DNA from: Strigamia acuminata
Taxonomy: Eukaryota; Arthropoda; Chilopoda; Geophilomorpha; Linotaeniidae
Assembly (NCBI GenBank): GCA_949358305.1
Contig: OX442316.1
Coordinates: 9,674,001 to 9,734,000 of the forward strand
Direction: 5' to 3'
DNA length: 60,000 bases
Made by a program: the position numbers and the translations under genes. Every line of letters starts with the position of its first letter. The first letter of the stretch is position 1. Below the pieces are notes generated by a model. That model did no database searches, had not been told where the DNA came from, and saw only the letters and a list, made by a program, of their open reading frames with translations. Below are positions 13,001-25,906 of the stretch, piece by piece.

Positions 13001-14809
13001 CTGTACCCCGATAATGCGATAAAAAATAATTGAAACTGCACCAGCCACCAAATAACTCTGAATTTGTAACATTTTATTGTTCGAACAGCATAAGATGTTA
13101 TAAATAAATAAATACAGTCAACACTGTCGATGAAACTAACAATAACTTAACCTAAACCAAGCGAAATTGGTTGTAGATGGTTAATAACATCGGTATTGTC
13201 ACTGTTCACGCGCATAGCAGTTTCCTTAGCCACATCAATGTCGTCTTGACAAAAGCCGAGGAAATCCGTCGCGTCGTCTTTGACGTACACATCGTCGTCA
13301 CACACGATATCCCCGTCCATGAACCCATCGATGATGCTTCGTTCAGTCAGTCTTTTCCACGTGGTGTTGACGCACTCCAAAATCTCTTTGCACGTGATTC
13401 GCGATTGAAATGCGTTACGAAACATTTCGCCAAGGAAGTCCGAATTATTCGAACCGTTCGGCACGTGGACGACGTCAGTGAGGCAGTATTGGGCGGCTAA
13501 GGATTGAAGAGATTCTTGGCCAAGCACACTGGTGATCGAAGAAACCAACAAACGATGGTTTTGGTATTCGCTCAACTTCCACACGTGTTTGAGCCACGAT
13601 AAAATTTCCGGTTCCTCCGGATATCCTTTTTTTGCAACGAGGATGTGAACATCTGGTGGAATTTTGATGGAAGGCGGCAGATCTTGACCTTTAAAGATAA
13701 CGAGCGGTTTCAATTTCGTACCGTCTGCTAATGCACACAAGACGAGCGTCACGTGTGACGTGTAATTGGATTTTAGGAAAGGCACACTGGTCTCGCTAAC
13801 GATTCCAACGTCCATTAGCTGATAGTCGTGAATTGCGTGCAAAGAACGAATGTTTTTATGGAAGTCTGAGAGATCGTCGTCGTCTTCCTCAGCCGCACTG
13901 GCTGGACCAGCATCGTTGCAAGGATTCTCGTTGGTATTATCACTTTGTGTGTCAGTTTGTACAGTTTCTGTAGTGTTTACGTCTTCTACTAGTCCGTTTA
14001 AGTTTGCATCGGACGACGTGGCGTCGGGGTGCGATTGTTTGTATAACTCCATTTGATCGTTGACCCAGTTGTATAAATCTTGCTCTATTGAACAGCTCGT
14101 TTCGGTTAAGATATTGCCTCTCCCGTTCCGCCATTTGCGACTGTGAACCGCCAAGCACAAATCCTTCTGTTGGTGTTTCCATAATTGGACTGATTTGTAT
14201 GAAACTTGAAACATGCGCGCAGCTGCGGTCATGGATTTCTTGATGCTGTATTGTACCACTTTAAGCTTGAATTCTGCCGTAAAACTTCGTCGATGTGAAT
14301 TGTTCCGCTTGCCCATTTGCAAGTTTTTTCAAAATAAATAGCGCACTCGTGCAGGTTGTTGACCTTCAAAACTGTTAGGAAAAATCTTGTCTCGCTCACG
14401 ACGCCATTGATTCGTGGGTTAGTTGCTCATCTCAGCGAGTTAAATTTGAGCTTGAGTGACGTCACAATTTGTTTGTTGGGTAAGTGAAGACTGATTTTAA
14501 TGACGTCAGAAGTTCTCATAATTAAGTGCGTCTGCTTGAAAAGTTTTTACTACCATTTGTTTGTCTATTTTTAAATTAAAATATTATTGTTCTTATTTAA
14601 TGTTTCCAGACTAATCCATTGATGATCCGGGTTGATATAAAAGCAGGTCACGGAGCAGGGAAACCAACCACGAAATTGGTATAAAGCAAGATTATCCGCC
14701 ATTTTTAAAAATAAGTTTTCACGTTAAATGTTTGTTTTTACAGATCGAGGAGCATACGGACATCTATTGCTTTATAATTCAATCTCTAGGATTGGAATTT
14801 AAAGATTAA
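10032..14809 (+). CDS. PREP: Prolyl oligopeptidase (prolyl endopeptidase, S9A)
   Basis: Cytosolic serine peptidase that cuts short peptides after proline. Exons: 10032-10109, 10197-10324, 10389-10484, 10548-10716, 10777-10878, 10950-11092, 11159-11321, 11377-11472, 11529-11633, 11696-11881, 11944-12057, 12121-12269, 12327-12443, 12509-12604, 12659-12760, 12821-12977, 14610-14678, 14744-14809. They join in frame to 711 aa (human enzyme 710). The N-terminal part and seven-bladed propeller track the family ([19 protein letters not shown]). All catalytic residues are visible: Ser556 in GGSNGG, Asp in [10 protein letters not shown] (about 640-643) and His681 in KAGHGAGKP. Introns are about 50-90 bases except intron 16 (1632 bases), which separates Asp from His and holds an antisense transposase-derived gene. 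It converges on DRC1, 154 bases away. Confidence 0.96.
13147..14316 (-). CDS. Pogo/Tigger-like transposase-derived protein, nested in PREP intron 16
   Basis: Single-exon frame of 389 aa, starting at [10 protein letters not shown]. The N terminus is a Psq/Brinker-type helix-turn-helix ([14 protein letters not shown], then [16 protein letters not shown]) as in CENP-B, jerky and Tigger proteins. An acidic Asp/Glu/Asn/Thr linker follows, then a DDE_1-like segment ([20 protein letters not shown]). The usual catalytic contexts are not conserved: where DETG and LVDN are expected, the sequence reads DVGIVSE and LLVSS, and the third acidic motif is not recognisable. Yet there is no stop or frameshift over 1.1 kb, and AATAAA lies 69 bases after the stop (minus, 13073-13078). 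I saw no clear terminal inverted repeats. Either a domesticated DNA-binding protein or a young decayed copy; I favour domestication. Confidence 0.75.
   Translation of the reverse strand: MGKRNNSHRRSFTAEFKLKVVQYSIKKSMTAAARMFQVSYKSVQLWKHQQKDLCLAVHSRKWRNGRGNILTETSCSIEQDLYNWVNDQMELYKQSHPDATSSDANLNGLVEDVNTTETVQTDTQSDNTNENPCNDAGPASAAEEDDDDLSDFHKNIRSLHAIHDYQLMDVGIVSETSVPFLKSNYTSHVTLVLCALADGTKLKPLVIFKGQDLPPSIKIPPDVHILVAKKGYPEEPEILSWLKHVWKLSEYQNHRLLVSSITSVLGQESLQSLAAQYCLTDVVHVPNGSNNSDFLGEMFRNAFQSRITCKEILECVNTTWKRLTERSIIDGFMDGDIVCDDDVYVKDDATDFLGFCQDDIDVAKETAMRVNSDNTDVINHLQPISLGLG
14457..14508 (-). promoter_or_regulatory. Two CRE palindromes upstream of the nested transposase-derived gene
   Basis: TGACGTCA occurs at 14457-14464 and again at 14501-14508, 141-192 bases upstream of the ATG at 14316. 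They may form a CREB/ATF-responsive promoter for the nested gene, or act on PREP as an intronic element. Confidence 0.35.
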
Positions 14810-14963
14810 AGGGTAGAATAACTAAATTGTACTTTTGATACTGCATTGGTATTTATTTTTGGTTTATTTGTACCGTATCTCCACGCATTGTCAGTAAAAA
14901 TGTATTACCTGTACCGATGAAATATAGTGGTAATTCGAAATCTATTTATTGCGCATTTATTTG

Positions 14964-17900
14964 TTACAAATTTAAATATTGATGTCCAAAATTGTCACTC
15001 TTTTTCGTGCTGGCATTTGGCGAAGTCGCACCTTCTGAACTGATTCGGGGCAAACTCAAAGATTGCGAACGTGTGTTTTTAATTTTCGCTACGATTTGCG
15101 AATTTGGGTGTGCAGTTATAATTCGAACGGGAATTGGTGGCAGCTTTAATTCGTGATTGATCTGCAAGAGAAAAAGTTGAAACGACACGTGCAACTGATT
15201 TTAAAACTATACTAATAACACTATATCTCACCTGAGTTGTGGTGCACTTCGATAACGAAGCTTGTTTTGACGAACAATTTGATTTTAAGTCTAAAACAAA
15301 CACAATTCTTATGATATTTTACCTTGGATTGTAAATAACGGTCCAAAATATTTTGCAACTCGTTGTTTCGTACGCGTAAAACCTGGACGTCTAATTGCAA
15401 CTTCTCTCTCTGAGCTAATACATTGCTGTTGAATATACAATTATATTTTTTAGTGCATTGAAATGGCATTTTCTCGGGAATCTTAACTGGTATTTCTCCA
15501 ATGCTGGTATTATGGCTTTCCACAATCGAATGTGTTCGTCCGGAATACTCTCCAAATATAAATTCCAATATTTTTCATCATTTTCCTTGTTTCGAATTAA
15601 TTGCTGGCAATATAGTGTTGGAACCTTTTCTACAATAGTACTAAAAATAATTATAAAACTAATTAAATGTTTACTAGTTTTTGACGTATAGATGATTACA
15701 TACGTTACTTTTCGATGTTCATTCACAAACTCTCGAATTGCACGCAGAACATCGTTGATGCTTAATTGGTCTGGAGACATAACAGCTGGACGTGAAACTG
15801 TACTTTTCCGTCTGACAGACTTTCTTGATTGCGCCGAACTCTGAAGAGAGAAAAAACATTTAATTGGCTAAAAAATTTTTTAACACGCGTTTTGTATTAT
15901 CAATTAACTGGAGACATTTCTTGCGATGATTTTTGAGGTGTCTCTGGATCTTTAGTGTGCTCTTGCGTTACGGCGAAGCGAGCAAAATATAGCGACAATA
16001 ATTGCATTTCCTCTTCGGAATAAATACTTAAAGCCTGAAAGAAAAAATAGGAAATTAAAATTAAAACCAAAACTACGTCGTAATATTAATGTACTTACAT
16101 TAAAGATCGTGCTGACTTTAATTAAATTTTTTTCGTTTTTGGGTAAACTGTTTACAATTTTCATAACTCGGTCTTCGACGAGGAAACCAGCTTGGTCGCA
16201 CAAGAGCGCCATTACTCGCTTTATAATTAATTGATTGTGTATTTGCTGACCAGGAAGGATTGTTTTCCTAAAACTAGCTCTTCGAGCAGGTACTGCAAAC
16301 ACATTTGTCACAGATGTCTGTAAATTAATACTTAAAAATGAGTGAATTCTAATTTTTTTTCTTTTTAAATTACTGGTGGCACTGGAGGAACATGAACATG
16401 AACAGGAACAGGAACAGCGTCCGAATCAGTTTCAACTGCCTGAAAGGGAGCATCAGACATCAAGTCATCCTTTAGCTTTGGCTTGTCTTTTTCTTTTTGT
16501 GCAATTATTGCTTGGTCCTTTTGTAGTCTTTTGGCGGCTCCAGACAGCAAAAATTCAGTTTGCGAGTATCCTTGTAATAAAGCGCTTGTCTTGACTAAAA
16601 ATGGAATTTGTGAAAGAAATTTTAGAAATTAAAAAAAAAAATTTGATACCTGCTTGGCGAGTTTTCGTTGTAATGTAGCTCGTTGGATCTAAAGCAAATT
16701 TTCCCCACGGGCCCACATTTTGCATGAAACTCCTAACAGCAAACTTATAATTTTTTTTTAGGAATTAAGAGAATTTAAATTCTTACAGAGCTGGCTCGGA
16801 CCAGGGAATCGCTAAATATTGTTCGTGAATAATTTTATCCAATTTGAGCAAGCGAATTATGACACGTTTCATTTCCGCTTCGTTCATCTTCCACACGTCT
16901 CGGTATTTAGCGATATCCACTTTTTGAAAATGTCTAAATTCAAATCAAATTCATAAATTGCTAACTTGTAAGTGGAGTTTATTTAAAATGTACTTACGTG
17001 TACTTTTTTTCGAGATTTAATAATTGGTTTACAATTTTTTTGTAATCTTCGCTCAACTTTTGAGTTTCGTCTCTATTTATTAATATTAATTTTAAGCTTT
17101 TTCTTCTTTTTGGATATCTTATTTTTCTACTCACGAGCATTGTTTCTCCAGTTCGCGAAGTTTTTTCTTCAAATTTGCCATTGTATCATTCATTCTAATA
17201 AAATAATTTAATTAAATTTTAATCTTAACTAATCATTTCAAATTTACTTGGTTAGTCTCCTTTTTTGGTTACTTTTCATCACACTGTTTTCTTCATCTCG
17301 TTTTTTTAGCGTGTGATAATTGTATTCCAATTTCTCTTGATTCATTAAAACTTTAGTCTTCAGTGTTCGATATTCTACTTCTAATTGCTACGTAGCAAAA
17401 ACAATTTCATATATACACATAATTCATTTTATAAACAAAAAATTCACCATAATATCAAGTTCCATTTTCGTTTTTAAAGAGTTATACTCTTGTATATCTT
17501 CTCTCCATTGCTTATCCAACTCCTCCTGACACTCATCTATCAATTTGCGCCTGGTCTCCACATAAGTGTCTTCTTTCTTATTCATGTTTAGCAATGTATC
17601 GTTCCATTTTTGTTGGTGAGCTTTCAAAATATCACGCCGTTCTTGCATAAATGCCAACTAAAATAAATTTAAAAAATCATGTTAAACAAAATATTTAATT
17701 CAATTTATTCGTTTCACACCTCCATTGCCTCCAATTCCCCTTGATAAACTCTTTTCATTAACTTAGCGTGTTCATTCATTCGCTCAATTACAATTTTAAT
17801 GTCGTCCGCTTGTTTTCTGATGTTCAGAACAAACGAGGTTTCTTTTTCCTCCAATTCCTAAATGCAATTTACTCTTTAGTATATTGACTCTACCAAATTC

Positions 17901-18673
17901 CCCAAAAAAAAAACACATTTTTTAAGTGTTCGATTAAGCTGTTTTTCTCTTCAACAAGTGCCGAACAAGCTCGTTTTTGTTCCGTCAATTTCTTATACAA
18001 AATGTGGGGCACTGTGTGGTGGAATAAATTTTCCCACGCTCTTTCCACCTGATAAGAAAACAAAAGCAGGTAAGTGAATAAACTATTTGCGTTATTAAAT
18101 AAGCGTTTTATACCTCGAGAAACCTTTCTTCGCCAGCTTTAGCTTCTAATTCGAGCTTTGCCGTTCGCTCTGCGATGACCGGTTTCTCTTTGGATCGCCA
18201 TTCGAGCTCCCTGGCATCAACGGCTTTTTCCACATTGGTTGTCAATTGTATACCATCTCTAATTAATTTATCTAGAATCTTTCAATCAAATTGACTTTTT
18301 AATTACAACATTTTAGCAAAATTTTAAATTTTTTTTTTTTTACTTGCATACTGGTGTTGATTTGTTTTTGACTGAAACTTAATTTGGATTTATGATCTTC
18401 TCTTATAACGTGGGAGGATGAACTAAGAACGGAAGCAAACGTGGTTGAACTACTCGACTTCTGGGAACTGTAAACAAAACGAATTTATTTATTTTTAAAT
18501 TCATCAATAATTAATAAATTAAAATTAGATTTTTAATTTTTTTTTTTCGTTGTATTTATTTACCTCAAAGGTTCAGTTCGTCTTTGAATTCGTATTCTTC
18601 TAGCTAAAATCCTTTCACTTGGATCAGATGATAGCACCGTAGGTTCCCCCGAAACTACCAAATTATTAGCCAT
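14964..18673 (-). CDS. DRC1: Dynein regulatory complex subunit 1 (DRC1/CCDC164)
   Basis: Structural subunit of the nexin-dynein regulatory complex in motile 9+2 axonemes. Exons (5' to 3'): 18564-18673, 18344-18467, 18114-18278, 17917-18048, 17720-17857, 17448-17657, 17248-17387, 17135-17194, 16998-17072, 16787-16933, 16650-16732, 16374-16594, 16099-16317, 15909-16034, 15704-15840, 15488-15640, 15323-15425, 14964-15161. They join in frame to 846 aa. Family landmarks: SDPSERILARRIRIQRR near the N terminus, long coiled coils (EKLEYNYHTLKKRDEE), IPWSEP and the NVGPWG block, MALLCDQAGFLVE, ALEKYH-x-VLAQREKL and the C-terminal YLQSK-INHELKLPP join. A 62-base intron (15426-15487) is needed to keep the conserved ALEKYHNVLAQ segment. 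It is head-to-head with RPL11, 189 bases between ATGs. Confidence 0.93.
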
Positions 18674-18862
18674 TTCTAGTTTGGTTTCCAAAAGATTGGT
18701 AGGTGAATTTAGATGTGGACGGGTTGCTTAGTAACGATGACGCCGTACTCTCGGTCTCAGACATCTCGATTAATAGCTTTTCGAAATGAACGCCAGGTGT
18801 AATGTGAGCAGAACTTCCACTTCCTGTTTCGTGTTGTATGGTGGAAAGGAAGAGAAGACAAG
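18674..18862. promoter_or_regulatory. Shared divergent promoter of DRC1 and RPL11
   Basis: Only 189 bases separate the two start codons. No TATA box is seen. Pyrimidine-rich CTTCC stretches near 18814-18825 could be the 5' TOP start of RPL11 mRNA (inference). Confidence 0.5.
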
Positions 18863-20239
<1,377 letters not shown>

Positions 20240-20488
20240 ACGTTTATCTTTGTAAACAACAAAAAGTAAGTTAATTAGAATTGGTTGTGTTAGCACTAGC
20301 ATCGGCCACAAATGATGTAATCATGGTCATTTGTGGTTATATTTATTTAGCAGTGCAAAATCAAGTCTTATTTGTTTGCAACGCACTTTAATCTGAACGA
20401 TTTAAGTGATACTATTAAAAAAAGAAACATTTTTATCATTAGAATTTATTCGTTTAAAATATTTAATTAACGCAATTTTATTTTACAG

Positions 20489-20524
20489 TACGACGGAATT
20501 ATTCTTCCAGGGAAGAGTCGATAA
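20489..20524 (+). CDS. RPL11: Second copy of the RPL11 last coding exon
   Basis: Identical 36-base exon encoding the final 11 residues and stop, preceded by an intact TTTTACAG acceptor. Splicing exon 5 to this copy gives the same protein with a 3' UTR carrying the visible AATAAA. Splicing copy 1 to copy 2 through the donor at 20266 would create an intron 26 bases after the first stop. Confidence 0.6.
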   Translation, partial: YDGIILPGKSR

Positions 20525-20569
20525 ACGTTTATCTTTGTAAAGGACAAAAAGCTAATAAAAAATAAAATA

Positions 20570-23500
20570 TAAAGAAATGTTCCATAATTTATTATAATCT
20601 ATCTATAAAAATACACAAAATGGCGGAACGTGTCTGAACTTGTCGACGACCATTTTATTACGTCACTACCCAACCGATCGGGTTTATTTTTTGACCGGTC
20701 TTGGGATGAGGTCACATGATTCATAGGCGTGCCAGTCCGAAAAGCGGATCTGGCTAGATGGTCAGTAGGCCTACGGCTGCTCACGGAAATCCTTGCCTGG
20801 ACGAACAAATCACATTAATCATATTTATTTCAAAATTTGTCCGATGAATTATGGCGGCATTCAAAACAACATGAACGGACATACGGCGATGTAATTGGCT
20901 CTAGTTTGAAGGTAAGATGCACAGACAATATAAACTGAAAAAGGTAATTTAACAAGATGAGGCACAGGTGGGAAAAGGTGTTAAGGAACCCGGCAAAGCG
21001 TTGTTTTTCTTTTAAAATTAAATTTTTGAATGGTAAAAGGTTATGCAGATAATATAGAAAACTAGATATGATGATAGAACTTGTTTAGTACGTGTTCATA
21101 ATTTTTAGAAGCCGAAATTAGGTTTATTTTGTGTTTGTTACGAGTAATGACATTGATTCGAACACGTTTAATGAACCCAATTCAAGTAATGGAAATTCTA
21201 AGATCCGTTTGTATGAAGAAGTAATTTAATAATTTTCCAAACCGTTGCACTCGGGACTTTCATCTTTCCGCGAATTTTTAATGAGAAGATGTCGAAATCT
21301 CTTTCTAAAAGCGACTGGTTGAAACAATTAGGATTTCTATTGACGATTTGACTTGGGAATTGTTACCGTGAAATTTATTCCACTCGCAACACATTGCCAT
21401 CGAACATCGTTGGGATAAGTCAACGGATGAAGGTATTTTTTTCTCCGTTATTAATTACTATGAAAACCATGGCCGACTTACTAATATATATATTGACCTG
21501 TAGAAACCATCTGTAGCAAATGCAGGTCAGTTATGATTTGTCTGAACCAAAAAAAAAAAGAGAGAGAAAGAAAAATATAATAGAATAAATTATTAGTTTA
21601 ATTTATATCCGTAAAAGAGTTAATATTGATTGGGTCGTAAGAAAATTACAGGCGCGGTGAAAAGCTCGACTATAGACCTATTTATACGAGTCGGATCTAG
21701 CCTAGCCCCAAAGATTATTTAGTAACGTTTGACCCGTTAAACGTCGTTAATCGCAGTTGAGGCCTAATATTATTGACTCGGGCTCAAATTGCATTGAATT
21801 TTTGTTCCAGTTGAGCAAATCTTTTGCTCCATTGCCTTCCTTCTTACGATGTATATCAGAAAAATATACGGTATTATAGATACTTTAATTGTAAGCGTAT
21901 AATAATATACAGAAGAAAAAATAATGTGGGAGCAAAACATTCAAAGAAATAAACTCGGTGAGAATTATTTTATATTAGTTTTTTTTTATTAAAAAAAAAT
22001 GCATGTAAATGGTTCATTTTGCAAATGTTAGGTTGGAAGATGTCACCCTCGAAGTAGGTTTTAGGTTTTTGGGGGAAAAGAGTTGGGATTTAGGTGAAAA
22101 GTTTATGACTTTTGATTTATTTAGTGTGTTGGAAGGTTTTGTTTGTAGTTTAGGTGCATAAGATGTTGATATTGTTGATAGGAATGGTAATATCGATCAT
22201 TTGCATATGTTCAGGGTTAGTGCAAATGTCATTGATTCATTAGTATGGAAGAATGGATGTTACGAACACAGCTGCTGAGGACTCAAGTGCGTAGTAGCTT
22301 AGAATGTGGAATATATGATTTTTTTTGTTAATTTTAATTTTTGTATGTATTTTGAGGATTTAAAATGCAAATTTCATTCTATTTTAATTTAAATTTCGGG
22401 TTTTGAATGTGTGTTAATGAAATAATTGTACTTTTATGATCCAATAAGGTCTGGATTTGCATTTTCTCATGGAAAAAAAGAATGGCTGGTTTTAGAAATT
22501 GAACATTTTATACGAGCTGTGAAAAAAAATTAACTGTGTTCCACTTTAAAAAGTGCTCGTGAACAATAGAGGAATGCAATTTAAAACAATAAAACGCATG
22601 GATTTCTCACACTATAGCACAACGACCTGAAAAAATTTAGCATTTCTAAGCATTAATAAATTTAAACACCTTTGCATACAATATAGACCGCTTCAACTTC
22701 GGTCTTTATAATCATTCTATCCCATTGTCTTGACGCTTGGACGTCACTAATTGAATTTTTAAACGCACCAAACAGGTGATAACATGTGGAGAAAATAAAA
22801 ATAAAAATAAAAAATAAAAAAAAGTTGATGGAAATACAAAGGAAAGTGCACAATAAGGCTTATTTTTAGTCATTTTTCATTTTTTTTCCTTCACCTTTTG
22901 ATCTTAGCATGGTCATCAGTGGAAAATTGCAGGTTTGTTTATAAGGACTCGTTTCTTCTAACCTTGAATTATGAATTATTATAGTTACCATATAATGATA
23001 ATTGTGGAAAATGGGGTTTGAATGGCAAGGAAAACACAATTAAAGGAATCAAATATAATTTTTTTTCTTTTATATATATATGAAAATCGGATTAATGTTC
23101 AAAATGAAATGGCACTTGATTTTTCTAATGGTCGTTTCATTTTATTTGATATCTCGATAACAAACCTTGACCTAGATAAATCCTAGCCGGAGTTGTGACG
23201 ACGAGATGCCAATTCTCACGCAGGTGCATGTCGGGAAATACAAACGTTGGAATGAATGAAGCACTTAAAGCTTTTAGTAATTTTAGTGATATTGAAAAGG
23301 ACTTTTCTCTCGCACCTCCCGTCCCTTTGCCGTTGGTAATCATCACACTTGTTTGAATTGACCCACGAAATGGTAAAAAAAAAAAAATAATGACTCGTTT
23401 AGAACTTCTTTCGCTTCCTACTGTCTGTCATCTTGTCAGATTGGGGGTTATCTCTCGGTACAGTTGAATCTTGAGACGATTAGGGACTTGCCAAGGAACC

Positions 23501-25899
23501 CGGAAGTGTTTTTGAGGTTTTTACTCGAACTTTGAGCGCAACAAATGGATTTGGCGGAAAGGTTGCATTTTGGTTTGCTTGAAGAATTTATTTTTTTTAA
23601 GGTTTGTGCACATTTTGGCCATTTTCCAACGTTTTTTGGAAAATTTTCTGCTTGTTGAAGCAAGGAGTTTTGTTTTCGGATTATTATTATTATTATTTTT
23701 TTTTTGGGAACTTTGGAATGGGAATTCTGGATTTTCGAAACGAAACTAATTTTTTTTTTGTGTTTGTAAATGGGTCGTGGCTCATCACGTGATGATAAAA
23801 TGTGGTCGTAAATTTTTTTTATTATTTTTTTTTGGAGGTAAGAAGTCTTCGGTGTGGTAAGTACCCACTTTATTATCGTTTTTTTTTTTTGTTTTTGTTG
23901 GGGTGTTTTAAGTGAAGTTATTTGAAATTGGTTTTCCGTTCGTTTTTTAATCTTAACTATGTCAACTTTAGAAATTCATAACATTGTTTAAGGCAAAGTG
24001 AAAGTAGAATGGGGTGTGGTTGTTATTGTGGGATTTTTTGAAGCAATCTAGGTTCTTTAAAGCGGCCTCGTGTTGACATGAAGAAAGAGTACTTGCTGCC
24101 CTTGTTACGTTTTCTTTAGAAAGTATAATCATTTTTTTTTATTTTTTTTTTAAATTAAAATTTCAAATTTTTACATTTATTAATGTAAAACGATACCAAT
24201 TGAGTTTTTGCTCGATACTTTTTCTTTTCTTTTTTTTTCTTTTTCTTGAATAACAAAATCCCTCCATCCGAACGTGAAACCAGTTTTACGACACTTATAA
24301 TTTCGTTTGCAATAGCGCTTTTACGTGCATCTATTACGATTCATTGTCTGTTTTTGTCTGATTAAAAAAAAGAATGATACTTCCTTATAAGTTTTCGGCA
24401 CACTGTTCACCTCTATTGAGGAGTCATTGCACTGTTGGCAGCACTGATCTGTGTTGAACATCTTATTGTACCAAATGCACCTGCGCACATTTCTTCCTTT
24501 CAAGGATCGATGAGGAAGATCGGTGTTTTGTGATTAACTGAATGATTGGTTTTTACTGCTGGTGACATTTTTATGTAATGTGTAATTTTAATCCTGTGTT
24601 TATTCTGCGATAAGTTTTGTCATTTCTATGGAAATGGATTACGTAATGGTTACATGGTGGATTGTAATAAAAGATAATTCCGAGGTGTGATTATTATTAT
24701 TTCGAAAAAAGTGTCATGAGGTTTTGGTTTTCTCCCTAATTTGATGCAATTTCGCGAAATGATGTCAGTGCTATAAAGTATAAACAAATTAAATTGGTTA
24801 CCGAGTTTCCAGTTTGTTAGATTTTAAGGTAAGAATATGTACTTGATATATTTCGCTAATTTATAACGTGGTTAATTGGCTGAAACATGCTGAAATGTTG
24901 TAAAACGTGCAAATTATGGGCTTCGAAGGTGATTTTCACGTAACAAAACCACCACACCCTTTACCAAGTGAATGAATTCATTTATTTTTTATTCCTTATT
25001 TTTCCTTTTGTGGCTTTGATCTTTTTTCCTTTTGTGGCTTTGATCTTTTTTCCTTTTGCTGACTGCGTGCCAGACGTGTTTATTCCTTACGAAGGGAATA
25101 GCGAACTCGTGGCCTATTTATGGTCATGTGTAGTGCACGAATCGAATTGAAAATTCAGTCCGCATTTATAGTTAGTTGGATCTTGAATTAATAAAACAGA
25201 AAGTGAAATGTGTAATTATACATTTTGCTTGTGGTGGGAATAATTTTCAAGTTCCATTTCACTTTTTTTTTCTGGTCTAATAGGCCGTGAGCCCGTGATT
25301 GTGTGAGAGAATGATTTTATACTTCACATATACATCGAATACCTGTTTGTTTGTGTGTGTCACCTTTTGCTTTTGCTAACAAAAGCCCCTGAAGGAGGGT
25401 AAAGACCTCGTATAACGTGATCTGAATAATTTAAAAGTGCGATTTCTCAATCTAGGTTTATTATTTTAAAGGGTGATAGTTAGGAAAACCTTGGCATTGA
25501 TTTTTATTTTTTTATATTTTATTTTGTTTTTATTGTTTTTATTGTTTTTATTTTTTATTTTATCATTTTGATGCTATCGGGGAAAGTTGTTCTCGTTTTA
25601 TGGGAATTTGTGCTCGTTTGATAATTCAATTAAATTTATTTAATTTTTTTGAAGTTAAAATTTCATGTTTAAGGGTAATTAGGAAGTTCGTTGGTCCTTA
25701 ATTTTTCTCATTGGAAACCTACAAGTTCACTGACATGTGGATACGTATCATGAAAAGAGAAATATAATATTTTTAATGATTTCACACCGTGGATCTAAAT
25801 ATTTACAATAAAAAAATTCTTTTATTACATAAACACAAAAACATAAAAAGGGAACTCTTTGAAATGTTTAATATTTATTACCTTTTGTTTTATTTGTAG
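20570..25899. other. 5.3 kb without recognisable genes
   Basis: AT-rich with long T and A runs; no frame longer than about 70 codons shows a domain, and no tRNA was seen. It may hold 5' non-coding exons or regulatory DNA of the RhoGAP gene: an AG acceptor 7 bases before the RhoGAP ATG implies an upstream non-coding exon. One possible donor is TTTTAAG|gtaaga near 24828. Confidence 0.5.
25006..25058 (+). repeat. Short tandem repeat, about 23-bp unit
   Basis: A unit containing TTTTGTGGCTTTGATC occurs twice in full, with a partial third copy. Confidence 0.6.
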
Positions 25900-25906
25900 A
25901 ATTATA

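Noticed and set aside
15221-15303. Candidate extra DRC1 exon with a continuous frame
   Set aside because: A phase-0 splice into it gives an immediate stop, while joining 15323 directly to 15161 restores the family sequence (YLQSK-INHELKLPP).
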